Below, in pieces: positions 14,701-25,168 of a DNA stretch of 64,000 nt (its first letter is position 1; every line of letters starts with the position of its first letter). Made by a program: the position numbers and the translations under genes. Source of the DNA: Aptenodytes patagonicus (Eukaryota; Chordata; Aves; Sphenisciformes; Spheniscidae). The notes beneath the pieces were generated by a model, which was not told the origin of the DNA, searched no databases, and saw only the letters and a list, made by a program, of their open reading frames with translations. The stretch is from assembly GCF_965638725.1 (NCBI RefSeq), contig NC_134952.1, positions 57,390,065-57,454,064 on the forward strand, written 5' to 3'.

Positions 14701-17700
14701 TTACTAGGTTCTTGAAAGCCACAGAACATAAAAAAAAAAATCTTCCTACTATTGCGGATTTTGAGTAACTTCTGTCAGCAAACATCATGACCTCAGAATA
14801 GGATGTATTTATAAACTTATAGTAGTCAACAAAGACTTTTGTAAACATGCTTAAGAATTCTTGTCCTGATTTTCCAAACTGCAATTATTGCTCAGCTTAA
14901 ATGCATGTGGATTTCTCCGTTAGGTTTAACACCAATACTTCTTTGTAATTGTAAACAGTTGGGTTATTACTTCATGCCCTCCCCCAAACTTATCTTTTGG
15001 AAATTATTTTGGAAAAAAAAGCACAACAAAACCACATCCCAAATACAGATATCAAGAACAAGAGGAGTGCAAGCTGAAATAATCTGATTTACAGTAATAA
15101 CAAACTGGAGCTACCTGCTACTTGTTTTAACTACAAATCGTTATATAGAACAACCATCAGTTATGCAACTTGAGATGAAGCCCATTTTTCCTGATATATA
15201 AAACAGACATAAATGACCAAAATGTATGATGAGTTTGTTAATTAAAATAGTGGCAGAATTCCAGTAGGACTACTTTACGAAGTTTATTATAATACAAGTT
15301 GTTCTGAGCCTAATAATGAATGGTAAATTACCATACAATTTTACCAGTTTGCAGAAAGGATAGTTTTTAACATTTCCCTTTTAATAACAGAACATGAAAA
15401 AGTTCTTCTTAGTTCAATTTAATCTTACTTACTTCATTTCTTTCCTCTCTTTTTGTGAACCATTAACCAAGACATTTAAAGTTATATACAAGGAACTATT
15501 CCTTTCTGTTCCTTCCAGGATGAAATTGTGCATTGCATGCTAGTCTCTCTAACATTATGCAAGAGTTTATATGTAGGATTACTGCAGTGCATGGAAAGAA
15601 TACAGCAACAAGACCTAACTGGCTGCCTGTTACCCAGCTGTCTTTACATTTTGCGTGTACTGCAGTGAGGGCTCAGTGCCTTCAGCCATTCAGGAACTGC
15701 CCAGCTGTGCAAAAAACAATTTGCATGTTTGGAGCAAATTAATATTGCAAATCTCATTTTGCCAAACAGAGCAAGGAGACAAGGGAACCAAGGCCTAGCT
15801 AGGCTGCAGTTTTAATTACCTTCACAAACCTGGAACTATAACCACTAATTCTGACCAAAGAATTATCCTGAATGACTAACTGTAACGAACATGATTATTC
15901 TCCTATAATCTGGACCTTTCATAATGATTCTGCCTGTCTCAGAGGCTGTTCTTTGTATAAGTGCTTTGGAAATGGTAGGAACACCTTCATGCCAGCCATG
16001 AGGAGTGCAGACTCCCATTCCACGTCTCCCTGAGGCAAGGAGAGGTCCTCTCCCATACTTCATCTAGCAGGAAAATGGCACCTCTCCACAACCTTCTGTA
16101 CAATGCACCTTCCAGTTTGCATCATCACCTCCTCAACACAGCTTGACACAAAACTCTTTGCCAGGGCCTGGGTTACTGAGAGAAAAACCACTAAAGCCTT
16201 CCAAAAACTTGAGCTAATGAAAACATCTCATTCCTTGCTCTAAAACATTTCCAGCATGAGCCCAAGGAGAAGATCCCACAGTCAATCCCACCCCAGCCAA
16301 ACAAGAGATAAGAAAAGGCTGCCATTGCAAAACAACACTTAGATTTCCAGGCTTACAAACCCTTTCCTCACATGCAGGAGGCCACAGCATTACTAGGTGT
16401 GCTCCCAGATTCATGAGGCGGTTGAGCATATCCAGGAAGGCATCCTTTTTACAGAAAGGCTTCTTTTTCTTGCTAGCTCATGCTGCTGTGTCTTGCATAA
16501 GCTGTGAGCAGTCTTACAGATTTATACATCAGCCTGAGGTGTGGTCAGAGCTTTGGTTTTATTTCTTCATTAGAAAATTGTTTTATACCACTTCAGAAAC
16601 TCTGTTTTGTCCTTAGCGTCTCATTTGTTCTCTGGAGGAAAGTATTTGCTCCCTGTAGGATTTATGCAATTTATTTGGCCTGCAAGGTGAGCATGCTCCA
16701 CAGACTACCCCTTGCAGGCTAACACACCTTTAGTATTTTGTCTAAAAGCCACATAACACCCCCATTTTACCTTGTTTTGTTTTTCTCTCCTGATCTAAGG
16801 CTCTTCTAAGTGTTTTCTTAATCCTTTTAAGTACTCTTGTTAAATTACTTGTGCTAACCAAGTGATCTAACTGCTGACAGAGAATGAGGTGGTCTCCAGG
16901 CTAGCTTACCAAATGCTGATCTTGCACATATACTACAGCTTCTAACTGGGAGCCAAGACGTCTGCTGACAGGTGGTAACTCCTCCAGGATCTGCTCTCCT
17001 GTGACCTGCTGAGTTGTTTTCTTGGCTTATTCATTTATTTCCTAAAGAAAGAAATAGGATCCTTCATAACTTTTGCTTGTTAAGCCTGGCTCGTGCTCTC
17101 TGTGGCTTGGGCCAGGAACCATGTGGTTGGAGGATTTATATGAAGTGAAAAGGTTGTGATTCTAGTAAGAAATCCACGTGACCCATCAGCTGTGATTTAC
17201 TGGTCCCTACAATGACCTAAAAATATGTTGAATGGTTATATTCTTTCAGTTAGTGCTTGGCATTTGAAAACAATACTTTTTCAGGTGATGCAAGAATGCC
17301 TTCACATCAGTGCAGTGGGGAAAAAGATTTTCAATAATGATTATTAATTTCTCTAAGACATGCACTGTAAGGCTATTATGATGAGTCCTGACAAAGTATT
17401 GTCTGCCTGATACTTCTGCTCAAATTTTTAGGCTTTTATTGACATTACTGCAAGTCCATTGCTTAAAATAATACACTCCTAGGGCACATCATTCATAAAA
17501 TTAAGCTGCCTACTATGGGCATACAGCTGTCATAATCAGAGAGCTTTTATGTTACATTCCTTTACTGGAATGTTACATGCTTAACCTGGATACTTACTGT
17601 CCCTGCTGCCATGTCCAAGTGTTTTCCAGGCAGTATGCAATGTCTCTTTCAGGATGGAAGGAGAGGGTAGACATCACAGAAAGACAAAGGAGAAAAAGTT

Positions 17701-18199
17701 ATATACCAAACAAAAGAGATACAGTTGTCTAAGGTGCATAAGCAGAATTTAGGAGGATGTGGCCAAAACCACAGTCCTAAAACCTAGCTGTCTGTCAACA
17801 AACTCCAGAGCTTTTGACCTTTCAGTGCCAAAGGCTCTCTTCTATGAATATGCCAAAGCCTGTCATCACTGCACAGTACATACTTCTTCAGCCTCCTCTC
17901 CCACCTTTGTCTCATTGTGTGTTGGAAATTTGGTGGTTGTCTCCTACATTCTTGAACATGCTTGACATGCTCGACATGCTCATCAGATGCCCCCCTCTCC
18001 TAAGAGTGCCCTGACCACCATGCTATTGACAGCTCCTGGCACTTGTGCAGTTGACTGCTTTCTGCATGGCGCCACACCTTTAAAATACAGAGACAGAGAG
18101 AGAATACAGAACAAACACAATCCTCAGCAGTTACAGGCCCAGTCCCTGCTCAAAGGACCAATTCTGCAGTTTTCTGTTAAACATTCATTAAACAATACA
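5766..18199. other. Long non-coding stretch
   Basis: About 12.4 kb of AT-rich DNA with scattered short homopolymers (for example A-runs near 7980 and 8510) and the simple repeat at 12019-12068, but no gene, RNA gene or transposon I can support. Open frames on both strands are short, lack domain patterns and overlap each other at random. Confidence 0.6.
12019..12068. repeat. (AAAC)n microsatellite followed by C-rich tract
   Basis: Eight or so AAAC units run directly into two runs of C (seven and six) separated by an A. This gives a strand-asymmetric A/C block, likely length-variable. Confidence 0.9.
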
Positions 18200-18283
18200 G
18201 AATTCTGGGTAGAGGGACTAGAGCCCAGGTCTGCGTCTCCTTTCCCTATAATAAACAGTGCTCTACCTATTAGGCGGCACCTT
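18200..18283 (-). repeat. MIR-like SINE fragment
   Basis: The plus strand reads 'gagcccaggtctgcgtctcc', then 'agtgctctacctattagg', then 'cggcac'. This is the reverse complement of the tRNA-derived head of MIR-type SINEs (promoter-like box with 'gtgg..agagca...gacctgggttc'). Only the head region is recognisable. Other tRNA-derived SINEs share this head, so the family call is tentative. Confidence 0.5.
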
Positions 18284-20385
18284 TTCCTTCCTGTCATACA
18301 ACGTTAATTCAGGGAAGGATGAAGTCCTGGATATAGTAGAGGGCAGAGCAAACAAGCAGTAAAACACTCTGACAGCAATTATTTTTGGTAAATCATGTAA
18401 GTCTGGAGCTGCCACACAGCAACTCAGTCCATCCTCAACCAAGCTGCTTAACCAAGTGTTCTCCCATGACACTCCAGAGGCTGTGCAGCAATCAGGAATG
18501 CTTCTCCCCATGTCAGTTACAGCGACCAACTGATGCTGTTATGTTACTGGGAAAACACTATTGGACCAGCACAGCATAGCATTTATATCCCTTTCTCATC
18601 CCTGCTCTTATATCCCCAAACAGCCCACATTCCTAGCCAATCAGAATGTTAGAGTCAGGAAAATACCTTTCACTACGCAGCATAAAACACAAAATCTAAT
18701 GTTCTAATAAAAATATATTAGCTTTCACATTTTTGTGCTCTTCTGTTAATAACATCCACACAAAAATCATGCTTATCTATTTCAGCTCCAGTACAGCTGC
18801 TAAATTCATGCAGGAATGCGAGTGCTCTGTCTTCCAGCTTTTTAGTGCATAACATGGACTTTTCAAAAGATCAAAGCAATTAAAAAAGAAATGAGTGTAT
18901 GAAACTGGCTTCAAAACTGTCTCAGTTCTCCTGCTGTTCCTGATGCTTTTGATGTGACTTCCCCTGCTTTCTTCTTTCTACATCTCTGCTCACAGAGTGA
19001 AGAGATATGGCCACACACAGGGTTTCCTTAAGAAAGGTTTCTACATAGCATAGATAAGAGGAGAGTTTTCCTTCTGTATAAATTGTATACAGTTTTTTTA
19101 ATCCCCACTGAGAATTACTTTTATATTAGATTAACAAAGAAGACATGCCCACTCTACCTGGACTCTGATTTGAATTTGATTTGTGTTGCAAAAGCAGTAA
19201 AGTAAGTTACCGCACCTAGCTGAGCTGGAGCTGATAGCATTCACTCTCATAAACAGTATGAATTAGATACAATCCTTCACAGAGATCTCTTTCTTTCCAC
19301 TAGCATGCAGAAGAGACTTTAAAATTTACTGGAAATGTTAACTTTTGAATTGATTAAGATCTGTGGACCATATTCAGATTCCTATAGTTTGGCTGTCGCA
19401 AACCAGCTCATTTTTCTATGAGATGAGATTTTGTGGGCCCAGGAGCTACAAACAGAACTACAGGTGGTCCCTAGCTGAATAGTTTTCTGTAGTTCACAGC
19501 CAGTTTCTTTGAACCTTTTGAATAGTGAAGTAAATCTATTAGATTTTACTTTTCCCAACAGACTTTTAAATGCCAGGAGATCTGTTATTGTGAAAATGTA
19601 AATCTCACTGAGAAAGTTTGGGATCCAGCCACAAGCTGCTGAAATTGGTGGAAGTCACCTAAATGATTTTGACATGCAGATCAGACTTCATGTGGGTATA
19701 GGAACATGTGGATGAATGTCACAGAAGATGATCCTTTGCCACACAGAGTTGTTGCCTCCTTTGTTTTAAGGAAAGGAGGAGATCAAAAGTTTTTCCTTTA
19801 TTTTTGACACAGCTGGACACACTGGAGCCTTACTGGCTTCACAGAGTCATCTTCTTCAAAATAGTCAGGGAACCGACCAGACACCTTTTAACATGCTTGG
19901 AAACAAAAATTTCTCAGCCAACATACTTTAAAATCTTTGGCAATGTTCATATCTCATCCTTGTACACCACAGAGTTATTTCCCATGCTTAAATATTAATC
20001 AAGAGTTTTAAAACCAGTATAGTTCTAGGTCTGTTTGTTTAATTCTCTCTGCTTAATTCAAAATAGAATTTAGGAGCTAAGCAGAATTCTCATAAAACAA
20101 ACCTAGACACATTACAGAAACACTGCAGCATTTACAGACTCAAAGAAAATGTCATATATACTCTGTCAGGTTTTTTTCCCTAGGATTTCTTTTAAAGAAT
20201 ATTTCATAAAACCTCAGGATTGCTCAGTCTGGTTTATGGTCGGTTCTTACCTCAATTTGATTAAACACAACCAGCATTTTGGCATCATTTCACCAATGAA
20301 CTCCCTGAAGTTGTATCAGTGTACACCAAAGCAAAACGTGCTTTCAGATCACTCATGTGATACAAGGTAACAAATTAAGAGTTGT
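18284..20385. other. Non-coding stretch
   Basis: No gene or repeat recognised. An isolated CTCF-like core at 18333-18346 (plus strand, AGTAGAGGGCAG) matches the consensus except at its first two bases. Such partial matches occur by chance. Confidence 0.5.
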
Positions 20386-20390
20386 ATGCC
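20386..20390. repeat. Target-site duplication, left copy (ATGCC)
   Basis: ATGCC directly abuts the left LTR edge and is repeated exactly at 27642-27646 on the other side of the provirus. A 5-bp duplication is typical of class III (ERVL-like) integration. Confidence 0.93.
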
Positions 20391-20946
20391 TGTCGTGGTT
20401 TAACTTCAGTCGGCAACTAAGCACCACGCAGCCGCTCGCTCACTCCCCCCCACCCGGTGGGATGGGGGAGAGAATTGGAAGAGCACAAGTTAGAAAAACT
20501 CGTGGGTCGAGATAAAAACAGTTTAATAATTGAAATAAAATGATAATAATAATATGATAATAATAATAATACACAAAACAAGTGATGCACAGTACAATTG
20601 CTCACCACCCGCCGACCGATGCCCAGCCAGTCCCCGAGCAGCGGCCCCCCCGGCCAGCTTTCCCCAGTTTATGTACTGAGCATGACGTCACATGGTATGG
20701 AATGTCCCTTTGGCCAGTTTGGGTCAGCTGTCCTGGCTGTGCCCCCTCCCAGCTTCTTGTGCACCTCCAGCCTTCTCAGTCGGTAGAGCATGGGAAGCTG
20801 AAAAGTCCTTGGCTAGTGTAAGCATTACCTAGCAACAACTAAAACATCGGTGCGTTATCAACTTTGTTCTCATCCTAAATCCAAAACACAGCACTGTACC
20901 AGCTACTAGGAAGGAAATTAACTCTATCCCTGCTGAAACCAGGACA
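20391..20946 (-). repeat. 3' LTR of the provirus
   Basis: This 556-bp LTR starts TGTCCTGG at 20946 in element sense and ends CCACGACA at 20391. It is near-identical to 27086-27641. On the minus strand it carries a CRE palindrome, a TATA-like box, a G/C-rich segment, an AT-rich ATA-repeat segment (about 20541-20572) and an ATTAAA polyadenylation signal at 20527-20522. Confidence 0.95.
20668..20690 (-). promoter_or_regulatory. U3 core promoter: CRE palindrome and TATA-like box
   Basis: TGACGTCA at 20683-20690 is a perfect cAMP-response element. Seven bases downstream on the minus strand is TACATAAA (20675-20668), a TATA-like box. The spacing is preserved in the other LTRs of the window. This LTR is the 3' copy, so transcripts started here would run leftward out of the provirus into the flank. 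Confidence 0.6.
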
Positions 20947-20959
20947 ATATCCACCCCTT
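20947..20959 (-). other. Polypurine tract
   Basis: On the minus strand AAGGGGTGGATAT immediately precedes the TG of the 3' LTR. It is the purine-rich primer for plus-strand DNA synthesis, in the expected place. Confidence 0.8.
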
Positions 20960-21034
20960 ATTCTATACCATCTGCGTCATGCTCAAGTCTCATATTTTCC
21001 AGTACATTTTCATTAATCACCACCCCCTTTTTTT

Positions 21035-21073
<39 letters not shown>

Positions 21074-21409
21074 AGATATCATTCCCTTCGTCTGTGGGCC
21101 ATCCCTCTAAAATGTTCGGTGAGTTCATTTAGTCCATGACTTTGGGCTCCATCTGTCATAATAATCTTCCAGGGCAGGAAAAATGGAGATGGTATGTGGT
21201 GTTGGATTGTTCCATGTTGAAGTCAGTTCTGGTACCATCATCACTGTGCTTTGCTTGGTTTCACTGAAGTTATTCTTCATTAGTCTGGGTGATTCTTATT
21301 GTAATAACATTAGTATGGCATATAATATTATTAGTATGGTTAGTATATCTGTGTATTATTAGTATAACTATTATAACTATAATTAGTACTTAACATCACA
21401 TAATTCAGA
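20960..21409 (-). other. Non-coding segment between integrase and 3' LTR (no env)
   Basis: About 450 bp where an envelope gene would lie. No open frame of useful length is present. The segment is very AT-rich around 21300-21400 ('tattagta' motifs) and contains a CA microsatellite at 21042-21070. It is far too short for an env, so the element is env-less by structure and not just by decay. Confidence 0.8.
21042..21070. repeat. (CA)n microsatellite inside the provirus
   Basis: About 14 uninterrupted CA dinucleotides preceded by TATATA and followed by GAGAGA. Likely polymorphic in length. Confidence 0.95.
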
Positions 21410-22470
21410 TCATTGGCTATTCTCACCCAAAATCAAATCCCCTTGAGGTACACATCGGACTTCCCCATCCTTCCACATTATCCACCAAGTGCACCCAGGT
21501 CCTTGAGCAAAAGCAATCCCACGGATGGGTCTGCCTCTGCCTGAGGCAGGAATAACCCAGACTGTCTTCCCCAGCATATTTTTTATGTGCACTACAGGGA
21601 CTTTATTCCCATCTACAGTACGTAAAAGTTCTGACTGGGCAGGGCCTGCTCGATTGGCAGATCCCCGAGTGTTGACTAACCAGGTGGCCTTTGCTAAATG
21701 CGTATCCCAATGTTTGAACGTCCCGCCACCCATTGCTCTCAGTGTAGTCTTTAACAGTCCATTGTATCGTTCAATTTTCCCAGAGGCTGATGCATGATAG
21801 GGGATGTGATACACCCACTCAATGCCGTGCTCTTTGGCCCAGGTGTCTATGAGGTTGTTTCGGAAATGAGTCCCATTGTCTGACTCCATTCTTTCTGGGG
21901 TGCCATGTTGCCGTAGGACTTGCTTTTCAAGGCCCAGGATAGTGTTCCGGGTGGTGGCATGGGGCACGGGATATGTTTCCAGCCATCCGGTGGTTGCCTC
22001 CACCATTGTAAGCACGTGGCGCTTGCCTTGGCGGGTTTGTGGGAGTGTGATATAATCAATCTGCCAGGCCTCCCAATATTTATATTTCAACCATCGTCCT
22101 CCATACCAGAGAGGCTTTAACCGCTTGGCTTGTTTGATTGCAGCGCATGTTTCGCATTCATGGATAACCTGGGCTATAGTGTCCGTGGTCAAGTCCACCC
22201 CTCGATCACGAGCCCATCTGTATGTTGCATCTCTTCCTTGGTGACCTGAGGTGTCATGGGCCCACCGAGCTAGAAATAATTCACCCTTATGTTGCCAGTC
22301 CAGATCCACCCGAGCCACTTCAATCCTAGCAGCCTGATCCACCTGCTGGTTGTTTTGATGTTCTTCAGTGGCCCGACTCTTGGGTACGTGAGCATCTACG
22401 TGACGGACTTTTACAACCAGGTTCTCCACCCAGGCAGCAATATCTTGCCACAATGTGGCAGCCCAGATGG
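21410..22470 (-). pseudogene. pol: Proviral pol: RNase H end and integrase
   Basis: The open frame continues to 22543 and is 377 codons, but its first 25 or so residues are out of the pol frame. The authentic frame is entered at a frameshift near 22470. Residue numbers refer to the 377-codon frame. VDAHVPKS (49-56) holds the RNase H histidine. The integrase zinc domain is H96-x4-H101 ... C130-x2-C133. The catalytic triad is D163 (QIDYITLP), D222 (ESDNGTHF) and E258 (SGKIERYNG), with exactly 35 residues between D222 and E258. The C-terminal DNA-binding part follows. The integrase itself is therefore intact and ends at a stop at 21410, with all metal-binding residues present. Its role would be joining proviral DNA to host DNA. 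No start codon of its own is expected, since it would be released from a polyprotein. Confidence 0.92.
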
Positions 22471-22578
22471 TTTGCCTCTGCGCTGCCAGTTGCTCTGCTT
22501 CCATTGCTGCAACCACCCCCACAGGGCATTTGCCACCATCCATGAGTCAGTATAGAGACAGAGCACTGGCCACTTTTC
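22471..22578 (-). pseudogene. pol: RNase H fragment between a stop and a frameshift
   Basis: This short piece of the RNase H domain is in the reverse-transcriptase frame. It begins after the TGA at 22581-22579 and contains YTDSW (22554-22540), which carries a catalytic aspartate of RNase H. It runs until the coding frame shifts near 22470 to the one used by integrase. The frameshift position is bracketed by loss of homology-like pattern in one frame and its gain in the other, so it is accurate to about 10 bases. Confidence 0.75.
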
Positions 22579-24054
22579 TCAGTCAGCAATGTCTAAAGCC
22601 AGCTGGATGGCCTTTACTTCTGCAAATTGGCTCAATTCACCTTCTCCTTCAGCAGTTTCTACAACTTGTTGTATAGGACTCCATACAGCAGCTTTCCACC
22701 TCCGATGCTTTCCCACAAGACGACAGGACCCATCAGTGAACGGGGCATATTGCTTCTCATTTTCTGGTAGTTCATTATACATTGGGGCCTCTTCAGCACG
22801 CGTCACCTCCTCCTCTGGCGATATTCCAAAATCTTTGCCCTCTGGCCAATCCATGATCACTTCCAGGATTCCTGGGCGACTGGGGTTTCCTATTCGAGCC
22901 CGTTGTGTGATCAGTGCGACCCACTTACTCCATGTAGCATCAGTTGCATGATGTGTACAGGGGACCCTCCCTCTGAACATCCAGCCTAGCACCGGCAGTC
23001 GTGGTGCCAGGAGGAACTGTGCTTCAGTGCCGATCACTTCTGAAGCAGCTCGAACCCCTTCATATGCTGCTAATATCTCTTTTTCAGTTGGAGTATAGCG
23101 GGCCTCGGATCCTCTGTATCCCCGACTCCAAAACCCTAGGGGTCGACCTCGAGTCTCCCCTGGTGCTTTCTGCCAGAGGCTCCAGGTAGGGCCATTCTCC
23201 CCAGCTGCGGTATAGAGCACATTTTTTACATCTTGCCCTGCCCGGACTGGCCCCAGGGCTACTGCATGAACTATCTCCCGTTTAATTTGTTCAAAAGTTT
23301 GTCGTTGCTCAGGGCCCCATTTGAAATCGTTCTTCTTTCGGGTCACTTGATAGAGAGGGTTTACAATCAGACTGTAATTTGGAATGTGCATTCTCCAAAA
23401 ACCCACAACGCCTAAGAAAGCTTGTGTTTCCTTTTTGCTAGTTGGTGGAGACATGGCTGTTACTTTGTTGATCACATCCATTGGGATCTGACGACGTCCA
23501 TCTTGCCATTTTATTCCTAAAAATTGGATCTCCTGTGCAGGTCCCTTGACCTTACTTTGGTTTATGGCAAAACCGGCCTTCAGCAGGATTTGGACTATTT
23601 CCTTCCCTTTTTCAAAAACTTCTCCTCCTGTGTTGCCCCACACGATGATATCATCAATGTATTGCAGGTGTTCTGGAGCTCCACCCTGTTCTAGTGCAGT
23701 CTGGATCAGTCCATGGCAAATGGTAGGGCTGCGTTTCCACCCCTGGGGCAGTCGGTTCCAGGTGTACTGAACGCCCCTCCAAGTGAAAGCAAACTGCGGC
23801 CTGCGCTCCGCTGCCAAAGGGATTGACAAAAACGCATTAGCAATATCAACTGTGGCATACCACTTGGCTGCCTTTGATTCCAATTCGTATTGAAGTTCTA
23901 GCATGTCTGGCACAGCAGCACTCAGCGGTGGCGTGACTTCATTTAGGCCACGATAGTCTACTGTTAGTCTCCACTCTCCATTAGACTTTCGCACTGGCCA
24001 TATGGGACTGTTAAAGGGTGAGCGGGTCTTGCTGATCACTCCTTGGCTCTCCAG
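22579..24054 (-). pseudogene. pol: Proviral pol: reverse transcriptase and RNase H N-terminal part
   Basis: A long open segment bounded by TGA at 24057-24055 and TGA at 22581-22579. The ATG-less start shows it is an internal part of a polyprotein. Counting from the GTG at 24039, the reverse transcriptase motifs are SPFNSPIWPVRK (7-18), catalytic D65 in TVDIANAF, LPQGWKRSP (97-105), the active-site box YIDD (127-130) and FLGIKW (173-178). The connection region follows. RNase H begins near residue 430 with TDGS (D436) and AEVKAIQL (E474). All three polymerase aspartates are present. The product would copy the RNA genome into DNA and degrade the RNA strand. The YIDD box and the general pattern fit class III/spuma-related pol. 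The two in-frame stops make it inactive as it stands. Confidence 0.93.
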
Positions 24055-24595
24055 TCAACGAATCAGCTCATGAATGGGAATCAGGGAGTCTCGGTTGGTG
24101 CGATATTGCCGCCGGTGCACCGTGGTGGTAGCGATTGGCACTTGTTGGTCTTCGACCTTCAGCAACCCCACAACAGAGGGGTCCTCCGAGAGACCAGGCA
24201 AGGTGGACAGCTGTTTAATTTCCTCCATCTCCAAGGCAGCTATACCAAAAGCCCACCGGTACCCTTTTGGGTCCTTGAAATACCCTCTCCTGAGGTAGTC
24301 TATGCCAAGGATGCACAGAGCATCTGGGCCAGTCACAATGGGGTGCTTCTGCCACCCATTCCCAGTTAAACTCACTTCGGCTTCTAATACAGTTAGCTGT
24401 TGGGATCCCCCCCGTCACCCCAGAAATACCGATGGGTTCTGCCCCTATATATCTTTATGGCATTAGGGTACACTGTGCACCGGTGTCTACCAGAGCCTTA
24501 TACTTCTGTGGGTCTGACGTGCCAGGCCACCGAATCCACACAGTCCAGTAAACCCGGTTGTCCCTTTCCTCCCCCTGGCTGGAGGCAGGGCCCCT
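24055..24595 (-). pseudogene. pro: Proviral protease and start of reverse transcriptase, broken
   Basis: The first half is in the gag frame directly after the UAG at 24598-24596. It contains the aspartic-protease active site LVDTGAQ (24493-24473) and stops at TAA (24457-24455). Then the frame changes within a run of seven C (plus strand 24407-24413, G on the coding strand). The second half (24375-24055) carries the protease 'ILGIDYLRRG' block (about 24335-24300), continues into the pre-RT linker and ends at TGA 24057-24055, after which the RT frame continues unchanged. The protease would cleave the Gag-Pol polyprotein. The stop and the frameshift each abolish it. No dUTPase domain is seen next to it. 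Confidence 0.85.
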
Positions 24596-24598
24596 CTA
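24562..24598 (-). promoter_or_regulatory. Candidate readthrough signal: UAG plus hairpin at gag-pro junction
   Basis: On the coding strand TAG (24598-24596) is followed by AGGGG and then by a potential hairpin: 5' arm CCCTGCCTCC (24590-24581), loop AGCCAGGG, 3' arm GGAGGAAAGGG (24572-24562). Five consecutive pairs close the loop, and further pairs form after one mismatch and a bulge. Gag upstream and protease downstream are in the same frame. Termination suppression at UAG followed by RNA structure is the known mechanism in gammaretroviruses. Its use here is inference from layout. Confidence 0.6.
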
Positions 24599-25168
24599 AT
24601 CCTCATCACAGTACTCATTTCTCATTTCTTGTACGTACGAGTCAGAAGTTTCTTCATTAAGATCAAGAGTAAGATCAGTCCTCCTACTCTCTCTGGGGAA
24701 CTGCCCGCTGGAAACTGGAGCAGCAATTTTCCTGGAAGAACCTCTTTCTGTGATTGTTTTCCCTTGCAATTCACGTACCCGTGCCCCTAGGGCTGCAGTA
24801 GGTTTTCCATCCCACTTCCTCATGTCCTCTCCGTGGTCACGCAGGTAAAACCATAGGGTGCCCCGTGGTGTGTACCCTTTATATTCTCTCTCTTGAGCAA
24901 AAGAACGCTTACTTCTAATAGCCAAGATACTGGTCCGTACAGGTGAGGAGTAGGACCTATCCTCTCTGAGTTGCTGGATCTCCCAGGACAGTTTTTCGGA
25001 CAGTTTCTCCACAGCCAAGACGAGGGAGGAAGAAAGACTTTCCTCGTGTTGCTGGAGTTGACTAGCCAGTTCATCCACTGTTTGTTCCTCTCCATCTTTC
25101 CAGGTCATCACTGCCAATGAGTTGGCATATGACGATGGTGAGCTCCTTATAAACTTCCGCCACATGGG
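24596..25168 (-). pseudogene. gag: Proviral gag, C-terminal part after an in-frame TGA
   Basis: It continues the gag frame after the TGA at 25171-25169. The next codon is Pro, followed by an ATG at 25165 and MWRKFIRSSPSSYANSLAV. About 190 codons run to the UAG at 24598-24596. The first 35 or so residues look like the end of the capsid domain. Next is a probable coiled-coil segment (about residues 29-70: QTVDELASQLQQHEESLSSS, VEKLSEKLSWEIQQLREDR). A GYTPRGTLWFYLRDHGEDM block follows and then a charged tail ending EYCDED. I see no CCHC zinc knuckle, so RNA binding would rely on basic residues. It is separated from the first part only by one stop, so this is one gag gene interrupted, not two genes. 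Confidence 0.85.

Noticed and set aside
20960..21409. A hidden or degraded env gene between integrase and the 3' LTR
   Set aside because: Only 450 bp, very AT-rich with a CA repeat and no surface or transmembrane motif, so env was never there.
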